The position numbers and the translations under genes are program-made. A stretch of DNA of 64,000 nt. Origin: Siphonobacter sp. BAB-5405. Its GTDB lineage: Bacteria > Bacteroidota > Bacteroidia > Cytophagales > Spirosomataceae. The notes beneath the pieces are model-generated. The model searched no databases and was not told where the DNA came from. It saw nothing but the letters and a program-made list of their open reading frames with translations. Positions 1 through 7,029 of this stretch are shown here, one piece after another. Position 1 is the first letter of the stretch. Every line of letters starts with the position of its first letter. Location: NCBI RefSeq assembly GCF_002872335.1, contig NZ_NJAG01000014.1:1-64000 (forward strand). Reading direction: 5' to 3'.

Positions 1-61
1 GAAAGCAGGCGATCGCTTTGAATTTGCTGATCAACATTATACCATTTCAGAAGTATTTTAA
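1..61 (+). CDS. C-terminal tail of an unidentified protein (partial)
   Basis: One frame is open from the window edge to a TAA at 59-61 and reads KAGDRFEFADQHYTISEVF, a plausible protein end. The neighbouring plus-strand frame 1 meets a stop within the first 21 bases. A strong hairpin terminator follows at 87-120 and the next gene is convergent, so a plus-strand gene ending here fits the layout. Nothing in the 19 residues identifies a family. Confidence 0.5.
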   Translation, partial: KAGDRFEFADQHYTISEVF

Positions 62-86
62 GTGATATAGCGTTCTATTAAAAAAT

Positions 87-126
87 AAACCCTGAGCAGG
101 AAGTCCTTCGCTCAGGGTTTAGTTAT
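87..126. terminator. bidirectional hairpin terminator
   Basis: AAACCCTGAGC (87-97) pairs with GCTCAGGGTTT (110-120) around a 12-base loop. A T-rich stretch follows on the plus strand and an A-rich one precedes it. It sits between the convergent partial gene and the outer-membrane protein gene. Confidence 0.8.
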
Positions 127-136
127 TTTTAATAGG

Positions 137-1036
137 TCACAGAAGTACCGTAACGTGCAGTTGTAGCCGCTGTTTAGCCCGACTGTCACCTCCGGAAAGC
201 TCTTGAACCAGCGGTTGCTGAACATTCGCACCTGCTACAAAACGACCGAAGTAAGCCTCCACACCTGCTGTAGCAAGCGTCGCGTAGCCACCCGTCTGGG
301 AGTTACGCACGCCATCTTTCAGGTCGCGACTGGAATACTCAGCCGTAATACCTGCATTGGGCATCAGCGTCAGTTTCTTTCCGGCACTGGTTACGTAAAA
401 GACCGACGTTGAGCCACTGAGCCGATTCCCAAAGCGATAGTGCTGAGCGTTAGTCGTCGTCATTCGATAACTAACGTCCGAGTTCCAGCCCCAGGAACGG
501 TACCGAAGCGTGTAAATTGCATTCAGCAGGAAATCCGTACTGCCCGTGCCCAGTTGAAAATTAGCATTGGCTCCCAAAGATCCATCATTTACGAAATTCG
601 AGCGACCTGTAGCCAGCTTCACGCCACCACCCAGAAGCAGGGTATGGTTCACGGCACGGTCTATTGTGTCCATGTTTGTATTGAAAACGTTGTAATTGGC
701 CAGTACTGTAATATCACCCAGTCCATTCAGCCGTGAAGAAGTCGCGGCGTCGGACTGGTAATTGAAATTATAGGGTACAAAGGCCAGCATCTGGATTCGC
801 TGGGTCGGATAAAAACGCCCCCAAAGCTCCGTCGTTTGAAAGGTCTCTTTTGTACGCAGGAGCTGGGAATTCAGGTGCGAATCGTAGGTACGGTAGCGAT
901 ACCGAACTCCTACAAAATTGCGGTACGACTGCGGCATGATGCCGTAATAGGCATTGCCTACGCCACAGCCGCAGATATCGCAGGCCCATGCGGGCAGCGA
1001 CAGGCTCCAGAATAGAAGCAGTAGTATTTTTTTCAT
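137..1036 (-). CDS. outer-membrane beta-barrel-like protein with CDICGCG motif
   Basis: Predicted 299-residue exported protein with a signal peptide at residues 1-18 (MKKILLLLFWSLSLPAWA). Directly after the cleavage site comes a cysteine cluster, CDICGCGVGN (residues 19-28). The remainder has alternating aromatic and polar strands (for example FVGVRYRYRTYD and LLLGGGVKLATGRS) and ends in a hydrophobic strand (LQLHVTVLL), as expected of an outer-membrane barrel. It is the last gene of the operon, 26 bases after a di-heme protein gene. The mature N-terminal cysteine cluster would face the periplasm and could bind copper or another soft metal; this is inference from composition and context. I know similar proteins only as uncharacterised Bacteroidota transporter-like or hypothetical proteins. 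Confidence 0.75.
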   Translation of the reverse strand: MKKILLLLFWSLSLPAWACDICGCGVGNAYYGIMPQSYRNFVGVRYRYRTYDSHLNSQLLRTKETFQTTELWGRFYPTQRIQMLAFVPYNFNYQSDAATSSRLNGLGDITVLANYNVFNTNMDTIDRAVNHTLLLGGGVKLATGRSNFVNDGSLGANANFQLGTGSTDFLLNAIYTLRYRSWGWNSDVSYRMTTTNAQHYRFGNRLSGSTSVFYVTSAGKKLTLMPNAGITAEYSSRDLKDGVRNSQTGGYATLATAGVEAYFGRFVAGANVQQPLVQELSGGDSRAKQRLQLHVTVLL

Positions 1037-1062
1037 GAAAAGTAAAGCGGAAAACTGGTGGA

Positions 1063-2106
1063 TCAGGGAACCGCCAGTTGCTTGTTCGTAAGAAATTCTT
1101 CGTCGGTCAGTGTTTTCAGGAAGGCAATGATTTGCTGTCGTTCCTGTTGCGTAAGAGCGATGCCTCGTTGGCCGGTACTGGCTTTCAGAATTGGGTCCAG
1201 ATTGGGCGTATCGTGTACGTTTTCGGCGTAATGATCCAGTACCGCTTCCAGGGTATAGAACCGACCATCGTGCATGTACGGGCCCGTAACCGCGACATTC
1301 CGTAAGCTGGGTACGCGGAAGGTATAGCGATCTTTCTCCTGATTCGTGATCCGAAACCGACCTTCATCGGCATCGCTGGTGAGAAAAAGTCCGTTGTTGC
1401 GATAGCTACGATCCGTAAACAATTCGCCCGTATGGCAGGAGGAGCATTTCTGACGAAAGAGTTGAAGACCAGTTTGTTCGTCGTTCGTCAGCGTAATGCC
1501 TTCTTTACGCACAAAATGATCGTAACGGGCGTTCGCGGAAACCAGTGTCAGCATAAACTGAGACAGTGATTGCAGAAACCGGGCCGTTGTAATTTCTTCC
1601 GTACCAAAAGCCTTTTTGAAGAGCAATGGATACTTTTTGGTAGCCCGCAGTTTATCAATCACATTCGTCATGGTTTCACCCATTTCTACCTCACTGATGA
1701 TTGGAGCAATCGGTACCAGATCCAGATCCGGTACACCACCATCCCAGAAAAACTCCGATTCCCAGGCCAGATTCTGTAGCGGCAGGGAATTCCGGGTTCC
1801 TTTCAGGTTGTGGATACCGTGACTGACGTCGTGCCCGTGGTGCGTAAATCCGTACGGTTGCGAATGACATTCGGCACAGGAAATGGTGTTATCCTTCGAA
1901 AGCAAGGTTTCATTGAAGAGAGCTTTTCCCAGTTCTACGCCAGAGGTCGTCAGCGGATTCCGTTCGAACGCATACAGCGGCTTCGGAAAGTTGGCGGGTA
2001 CGGTAAATGAGACTTCCGGCCCGGTCCGTTCGGGTGACGAACAGGACCAGACCAGCAGTACTACCCACACACCAGCCCAGAGCCTAGTCATTGTGAATGT
2101 GGTCAA
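1063..2106 (-). CDS. di-heme cytochrome c peroxidase / MauG-MbnH family lipoprotein (first copy)
   Basis: Periplasmic di-heme protein of the bacterial cytochrome c peroxidase/MauG superfamily. It has a lipobox around VWSC (cysteine 22), heme sites CAECH (77-81) and CSSCH (221-225), the inter-heme tryptophan region FFWDGG (119-124) and the family motif YMHDGRF (277-283). Ten residues after that motif is DHY. By eye, its tyrosine aligns with the axial methionine of classical peroxidases and with the axial tyrosine of MauG, which points to an oxidising maturation enzyme rather than an H2O2-detoxifying peroxidase. The start at 2106 overlaps the end of the MbnP-like gene by 23 bases, and an in-frame ATG at 2091 would shorten the protein by five residues. 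The overlap implies translational coupling with MbnP. Confidence 0.9.
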   Translation of the reverse strand: MTTFTMTRLWAGVWVVLLVWSCSSPERTGPEVSFTVPANFPKPLYAFERNPLTTSGVELGKALFNETLLSKDNTISCAECHSQPYGFTHHGHDVSHGIHNLKGTRNSLPLQNLAWESEFFWDGGVPDLDLVPIAPIISEVEMGETMTNVIDKLRATKKYPLLFKKAFGTEEITTARFLQSLSQFMLTLVSANARYDHFVRKEGITLTNDEQTGLQLFRQKCSSCHTGELFTDRSYRNNGLFLTSDADEGRFRITNQEKDRYTFRVPSLRNVAVTGPYMHDGRFYTLEAVLDHYAENVHDTPNLDPILKASTGQRGIALTQQERQQIIAFLKTLTDEEFLTNKQLAVP

Positions 2107-2893
2107 CCGTAAACATATTCACGTAGTTGTTGGCCAGCGGAGCCGCTGCGGAAGGATCATGTACCGATTTTGTTTCCTGAAGTTTCAGGGCCGTCGTACT
2201 GTTGAAGAACTTCTGAAGATTGACTACAAAATGAATCGTCGGACTGATGGATTTACGTACGGTAGCCGTTCCGTTCAGGGGCAAGGTTACGGTACGGATG
2301 TTATTGGGGGCTCGGTTCGTATAGCCACCATATCCGCCTACGTGGTACTGAAAGGGTCGTAACCCCGCTCCATTAGCCGGCACGACTGGGGAGGTTCCTT
2401 CAAATTTGAAGAAGATATAGCCGGAATTCCATCCCCACCACATATTGTCCTCCCCGTACGCATAAGTATCCAGTACTCCCGTCCGTCCAGCAATGGGCGA
2501 GGCACTTCTCAGGCTATCCACACCAACCATAAATGAGACTTCGCTGTAATCACCAGCCGGGACATTTTTCAGTTCGGGTTCCCAGGTGTTGGAGTCAACC
2601 TGACGAATGAGGAAGTACTGATCCGGAAATTTTACGACAGTACCATCCGTTTTTTTCAGCGAAACATTGCTGATGAAGTAATTCAGCGTGGTTACTGAAA
2701 ACTCCTCGCCGAAGTCATTTTTGTACGGCGTAGTGCCGAGTACCAGTTTTTGTGCACCTACCCGGTTATCAAACTCAAGCGTCAGATTGTTGGTATCGCC
2801 GTCGCCAGCAGGTTCGGGTTCTTCGTTTTTACAGGACGTGAAAACGGTGGTGCAAAAAGCAAATAGAAGTAAGAAAAAGGGATTGATTTTCAT
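2084..2893 (-). CDS. MbnP-like copper-binding lipoprotein
   Basis: 269-residue lipoprotein with signal peptide and lipobox FTSC (cysteine 21). It carries the hallmark of the MbnP-like family: an N-terminal sandwich with NYFISNVSL (71-79), then the conserved block DNMWWGWNSGYIFFKFEG (149-166). Late histidines in FQYHVGG, TIHFVVN and the C-terminal DHIHND are candidate copper ligands. In methanobactin gene clusters MbnP is oxidised on a tryptophan, to kynurenine, by its partner MbnH, a MauG-like di-heme enzyme, and then binds copper. Here the gene lies between two such di-heme genes, 23 bases after one and overlapping the other. No methanobactin precursor is seen, so the role is probably general periplasmic copper handling. 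Confidence 0.85.
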   Translation of the reverse strand: MKINPFFLLLFAFCTTVFTSCKNEEPEPAGDGDTNNLTLEFDNRVGAQKLVLGTTPYKNDFGEEFSVTTLNYFISNVSLKKTDGTVVKFPDQYFLIRQVDSNTWEPELKNVPAGDYSEVSFMVGVDSLRSASPIAGRTGVLDTYAYGEDNMWWGWNSGYIFFKFEGTSPVVPANGAGLRPFQYHVGGYGGYTNRAPNNIRTVTLPLNGTATVRKSISPTIHFVVNLQKFFNSTTALKLQETKSVHDPSAAAPLANNYVNMFTVDHIHND

Positions 2894-2916
2894 TGAAAAA
2901 AGTATCTTGAATTTGC

Positions 2917-4014
2917 CTACCGGACGGGGAATCCTGCCGGTTCGGCAAAGCGTTGGTCTTTTAAAAATTCAGTATCCGTCAGCGTATTCAGAAAAGCGAT
3001 GATCTTCCGTTTTTCGTCGGCGGTCATGGGTATGCCCAAGCGTCCGTTTTGCTTCAGCAGCGGATCAAGGTTGGGCGTATCCTGTACGCCTGAAGCGTAA
3101 TGATCAAGCATTTCCTGCAACTTGGTAAAGCGGCCGTCGTGCGTATAGGGCAGACTTTCGGCAATATTCCGCAGACTGGGGACCTTAAACTTAAAGCGGT
3201 CCGATTCCTGTTTGGTCACGTTATAGCGGCCTTCGTCCACCACCACTTGTAGGGTAGGTTTCCCATTGACGTATACCACTTTGGTACGCTCAAACTTCGG
3301 CAAGCCGTTATTGCGGAAGCTACCGTCCGTGAATAATTCTCCGGCGTGACAGCTTTTACAACCTTTCGATTCGAAGAGTTTCATTCCTTCCAGCTCATCC
3401 GCCGATAGGGTTTCGCCTTCCTTACGGACGTATTTGTCGTACCGTGAATTGGCTGAAACCAGCGTCAGCATAAACTGGGTGAGGGCATGAAGCGTCCGGT
3501 CTGCCGTAATGTCTTCCGTACCGTACGCGGCTTTGAACAGGGGCGGGTAGCCCTTCGTCCGCTGGAGTTTCTTCACTACGTTTTCCATCGTATCATCCAT
3601 CTCATCGGGATGAGTAATCGGTACAATGGATTGTAGATCAAGGTTTTCTACGGCACCGTCCCACATGTAATGTTTTTGCCAGGCCAGATTCTGAAGGGCC
3701 AGCGAGTTACGAAGGCCCGTCCGGTTCTCAATACCGTGACTCAAATCGTGCATGTGGTGGGTAAAAGCATAGTATTGACGGTGGCATTCGCCGCAGGCAA
3801 TGGTACTGTCCCGCGAGAGGATGCCGTCGTAAAACAACTGTTTACCCAGGGCAAAACCCGCTTCAGTCACCGGCTTTTGGGCGACGGGGTAATCGGGTTG
3901 TGGAAAGTTCTTAGGTACACTGAACAAGGGCACGGGTGCCGAGGGAGCGGGGTCTTTCGAGCACGCCAGACTGATCAGAAAAATCAGGAATGGGTATACT
4001 TTTCTCATAAGCAA
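2917..4014 (-). CDS. di-heme cytochrome c peroxidase / MauG-MbnH family lipoprotein (second copy)
   Basis: 365-residue paralogue of the protein at 1063-2106. Lipobox SLAC (cysteine 18), heme sites CGECH (74-78) and CKSCH (219-223), inter-heme tryptophan in MWDGAVENL (W118). The family motif reads YTHDGRF instead of YMHDGRF, followed by LDHY with the same MauG-like tyrosine position. It differs by a roughly 17-residue insertion around KFERTKVVYVNGKPTLQ (240-256) before the DEGRYN segment. The gene ends 23 bases before the MbnP-like gene. Two di-heme partners for one MbnP may mean different electron donors or substrates, or one acting on another protein of the operon. Assignment to the superfamily is firm; the substrate is inferred. 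Confidence 0.9.
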   Translation of the reverse strand: MLMRKVYPFLIFLISLACSKDPAPSAPVPLFSVPKNFPQPDYPVAQKPVTEAGFALGKQLFYDGILSRDSTIACGECHRQYYAFTHHMHDLSHGIENRTGLRNSLALQNLAWQKHYMWDGAVENLDLQSIVPITHPDEMDDTMENVVKKLQRTKGYPPLFKAAYGTEDITADRTLHALTQFMLTLVSANSRYDKYVRKEGETLSADELEGMKLFESKGCKSCHAGELFTDGSFRNNGLPKFERTKVVYVNGKPTLQVVVDEGRYNVTKQESDRFKFKVPSLRNIAESLPYTHDGRFTKLQEMLDHYASGVQDTPNLDPLLKQNGRLGIPMTADEKRKIIAFLNTLTDTEFLKDQRFAEPAGFPVR

Positions 4015-4093
4015 AGCCTTGCCGGCGGCACACAGCCGTACAATTCATTTATACGTCGAGAAAGGTGTAAAAGTGTCTGTTAGTACCTAAAAA

Positions 4094-4495
4094 CTAGGAA
4101 AAGATCACCTGGGGCGGGCGAAAACAGTCACTTAAGGAGTCATGCACATAGACTGGAGCCAGGAAAGGCGTGGGCTCCAGCTCACGTTCGGCCCATGAAA
4201 AAAGGCCAAACGTAAAGGTCGTCAGCAGATGTTCATGCGGCAGTTCCAGCAGCTGCGTTACCAGACGCTGACTGGCCTCGCGTTCATCGTGTTCCTGAGC
4301 GGCTTTGAGTTTTTTCGCCAGGTAACATTTTCCGTCGCAGTGCAGCTCGGGATGCAAACGATTTTCGCAAAGGTACTGAGCAATGTAATCGTGCCGAAGC
4401 TCGAAGTCAACCAGAATGACCGGGACTACGAGCGTGCGTAACATCAGAAGCGATGTCAGCACATACACGCCGAAAGTCCGCAGAGTTGCATTCAT
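4094..4495 (-). CDS. small membrane protein with CENRLHP/CDGKC cysteine motif
   Basis: 133 residues from the ATG at 4495; a start at 4534 would add 13 poorly supported residues. One hydrophobic N-terminal helix (residues 8-29, VYVLTSLLMLRTLVVPVILVD) is followed by a conserved-looking cysteine segment, LCENRLHPELHCDGKCYL (C43, C53, C57), then a charged helical stretch (KKLKAAQEHDEREASQ) and a hydrophobic segment near FTFGLFSW. Bacteroidota encode a family of such short proteins, with a CENK-like plus CxGKC pattern, often near metal or TonB genes; I know no demonstrated function. It opens the operon with the MauG-like and MbnP-like genes. The cysteines could carry a metal or undergo thiol redox exchange. 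Confidence 0.75.
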   Translation of the reverse strand: MNATLRTFGVYVLTSLLMLRTLVVPVILVDFELRHDYIAQYLCENRLHPELHCDGKCYLAKKLKAAQEHDEREASQRLVTQLLELPHEHLLTTFTFGLFSWAERELEPTPFLAPVYVHDSLSDCFRPPQVIFS

Positions 4496-4562
4496 GGGTG
4501 CAAAGCTAAAGCCGGAAAGGAAATCACGGACCATTTATTTCACAAAAATCCGGGGAGAACAA

Positions 4563-5444
4563 TTAATCCAGTCGCGAGGAAGTCAAAACATGCTGTTTGG
4601 GAAGCTTACGTAATTCCTGGATCATCAGCGGTTTGATGATGGGACGGGCCGTCCACATGATACCATGTCGCTGACGGGCGAGGTAAATGACATCAACGCT
4701 CGGAGCATTTACGAGTTGTTTCGCTGCCCAAAGTGGATTGACTGGATACAATAGTCGATCTTCCAGACCATGCACCATCGTCACGGGCATGTGAATGTTT
4801 TTCCAGAGTGGTACCATCGCGATCAGGTGCGGGTAGTGATTCTGTTTTTCATCGTCGGCCACGTGTATAAACCCCGGAATCCAGGCGGAAAATATCGGTA
4901 CGAGTTTTGAAATGGGGTAGATTTTCTCGGCTCCGGGTTTGTAAGAGCCGCACACGAGGAGCAGTCGGTCAAAGGCATCCGGATTGTCCATCGCCAGCCG
5001 GGAAGCTACCGTAGCTCCGTAGGAAGTGCCGAAAAGTAGGGTCGGGCGATGATCCCGCGTTTGCCAGAGCATTTTCGTCAGTACTGCCGATTGCCGGGAA
5101 ATGAACTTTTCTCCCCAACCGTAATCCGACTCGCCGTACCCCGGTCGGTCGGGAGCAATAAGCTGAGCCTGTTTTTGTAAATCCGGATCGTTCAGGTAAA
5201 AGCGTAAACCTTCCAGCGAACTCGGCGATCCGTGCAGCAGTACCATTTTTCTAGGCAGTGTATCGGAACCGATTTTCAGGTATCGAATGGTACGACCCAG
5301 TGTATCGTAATAAACAATTTTAACCGGAATGCCTTTGTCAATCAGATCTTTACGGATTTCCCGTCGGGAATACCGCCGGTGCTCGAAACAGCCCGAAAGT
5401 AGCGTGGTTAGTAGCAGGCCAATAAAAGTCAATCGTATAGGCAT
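4563..5444 (-). CDS. alpha/beta hydrolase lipoprotein
   Basis: 293-residue protein with a signal peptide and lipobox LLSGC (cysteine 19), so likely membrane-anchored. The alpha/beta hydrolase fold is shown by the oxyanion strand VLLHGSPSS, the DRPGYGESD turn, the nucleophile elbow GTSYGAT and a late catalytic aspartate (VHGLEDRLLYP) and histidine (RQRHGIMW). The substrate is unknown. It lies on the same strand downstream of the GH29 gene but is separated from it by a hairpin terminator, so it is probably its own transcription unit. 50 bases separate it from the metal/redox operon start. Confidence 0.85.
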   Translation of the reverse strand: MPIRLTFIGLLLTTLLSGCFEHRRYSRREIRKDLIDKGIPVKIVYYDTLGRTIRYLKIGSDTLPRKMVLLHGSPSSLEGLRFYLNDPDLQKQAQLIAPDRPGYGESDYGWGEKFISRQSAVLTKMLWQTRDHRPTLLFGTSYGATVASRLAMDNPDAFDRLLLVCGSYKPGAEKIYPISKLVPIFSAWIPGFIHVADDEKQNHYPHLIAMVPLWKNIHMPVTMVHGLEDRLLYPVNPLWAAKQLVNAPSVDVIYLARQRHGIMWTARPIIKPLMIQELRKLPKQHVLTSSRLD

Positions 5445-5455
5445 GGGCTGGCATT

Positions 5456-5490
5456 AAAAAAGGTGACACGTTTGTTGTATCACCTTTTTT
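5456..5490. terminator. hairpin terminator after GH29 fucosidase gene
   Basis: AAAAAAGGTGA (5456-5466) pairs with TCACCTTTTTT (5480-5490). Read on the minus strand it ends the fucosidase transcript and gives a run of U. Confidence 0.75.
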
Positions 5491-5526
5491 AACGCCAAAA
5501 AGCAAGTTTCGGTTGTCCGAAATCAA

Positions 5527-6939
5527 TTACTTTTTAGTTAATTTAAAGACATACACGGGCGAATCACCCGCTTGTTTACGAAGATATTCCGACAGTTTTA
5601 CGGTTTTATCCTGAGCTTTTACTGCTCCTTTCGTCCCCAACAACTGGACATTCTGTCCTTTTTCCAGAATCGGAATTTCCAGTGAAGTGGGTAACGTTTC
5701 ACCTTCTGCTGCCCGGTACAGAGCGTAGAGCGTATTTCCTTTCTTCGTATACGCCCATTTGCCGGACTGGTACGGAGCTACGGCGGTCGTTTCGTAAATG
5801 GCTTCCCCGTTTACGTTCATCCATTTACCAATGTCAGCCAGTCGCTGGTAAGCTTCTTCGTGCCATTCGCCGTCGGGACCGGGAGCCACGTTCAGCAACA
5901 GGTTACCGCCTTTCGACACAATGTCCGCCAGCATATGAATCAGCTTCCGCGTGGATTTGAAGTTTTCCTTGGGAATGTAGCTCCAGGAATCACCCATGGT
6001 CATGCAGCTTTCCCAGGGGAAGGGAAGGGCTTCGCTGGGTACCGATTGTTCGGGGGTAACATAGTTTTCGTACTCGCCCGCCACCGTGCGATCCACCACG
6101 AGTAAACCGGGCTGATGCTCGCGGGCCATTTTGGCAATCTTCGGCATGTCAATGTCCTGATCGAACGGAATGGCTTTCTGCCAGCTCACCGTTGAGTCGA
6201 TGGTACTGAACGGACGAACCCAACCGCCGTCGAGCCAGAGGATATCCATTTTACCGTAATCCGTCATCAATTCCTGAATCTGGTTGTAGGTAAACTGCTT
6301 GAACTGATTCCACTTTTCGGGGTACTTGCTCGGTACGTAACTGGAATTTCGGTCCTTAGGGGGGAAGTACGACCACCAGTAACTATCGGTGTGCCAGTCG
6401 GGCTTGGAGAAATACGCTCCAACCATAAAACCCTGATCCCGAAACGACTTGAATACTTCCTTGGCTACGTTGGCCTTTGGATTGGTTTTAAAAGGCGTAT
6501 TGGTGATTTTATAATCCGTCTGCTTGGTATCAAACATACAGAAACCGTCGTGGTGCTTCGTCGTAAAAACTACATACTTCATCCCCGCTTCTTTGGCGGC
6601 TTTCGCCCAGCGGTCGGGGTTGAATTTGACGGGATTGAACGTTTGGGGAATTTTTTCGTAGGCTTGTCTATACTCGTACCAGTTCGCCGCGTAAGGACCT
6701 TTCCGCTCACACCAGCCTTCATCCTCGGGGCACAAGGACCAGGATTCAACGATGCCCCACTGGCTGTAGGTTCCCCAGTGCATCAGCAGGCCAAACTTGA
6801 TGCCCTGCCACTGATCCAGTTTTGCTTTAACCGCGGGATCTTTGGGCGTTACGTACCCTACGTGGTGTTGTTCGGAATGTTGCTGAGCCCGAACGAAAAG
6901 ACTCGTCAAAACGAGAACACTAATAAAAAATGACTTCAT
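5527..6939 (-). CDS. alpha-L-fucosidase, GH29 family (exported)
   Basis: Removes terminal or core alpha-L-fucose from glycans. I place the start at the ATG at 6939 because the next residues (MKSFFISVLVLTSLFVRAQ) form a clear signal peptide; an upstream ATG at 7020 would bury it behind 27 residues. About 470 residues. GH29 hallmarks are FGLLMHWGTYSQWG near the N-terminus, VVFTTKHHDGFCMFD, the nucleophile motif KMDILWLDGGW, and GGNLLLNVAPGPDGEW, with a short beta-sandwich C-terminus. It is transcribed just after the ROK regulator, which ends 90 bases upstream of this start, and is divergent from glycosylasparaginase and a GH20 enzyme. This suggests N-glycan breakdown. Confidence 0.92.
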   Translation of the reverse strand: MKSFFISVLVLTSLFVRAQQHSEQHHVGYVTPKDPAVKAKLDQWQGIKFGLLMHWGTYSQWGIVESWSLCPEDEGWCERKGPYAANWYEYRQAYEKIPQTFNPVKFNPDRWAKAAKEAGMKYVVFTTKHHDGFCMFDTKQTDYKITNTPFKTNPKANVAKEVFKSFRDQGFMVGAYFSKPDWHTDSYWWSYFPPKDRNSSYVPSKYPEKWNQFKQFTYNQIQELMTDYGKMDILWLDGGWVRPFSTIDSTVSWQKAIPFDQDIDMPKIAKMAREHQPGLLVVDRTVAGEYENYVTPEQSVPSEALPFPWESCMTMGDSWSYIPKENFKSTRKLIHMLADIVSKGGNLLLNVAPGPDGEWHEEAYQRLADIGKWMNVNGEAIYETTAVAPYQSGKWAYTKKGNTLYALYRAAEGETLPTSLEIPILEKGQNVQLLGTKGAVKAQDKTVKLSEYLRKQAGDSPVYVFKLTKK

Positions 6940-7029
6940 AACAGGAGAAAGAAAGAAACGAAAAACCGTGTTCAGCGACCTGATCCGGTACGCGGATTTT
7001 GGTGGCAGGGCACGGTTCAAAAAAGAATT

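Noticed and set aside
1063-4014. Plain cytochrome c peroxidase detoxification pair
   Set aside because: The MbnP-like gene between them and the tyrosine in the axial position fit a MauG/MbnH-type role better, although peroxidase activity is not excluded.
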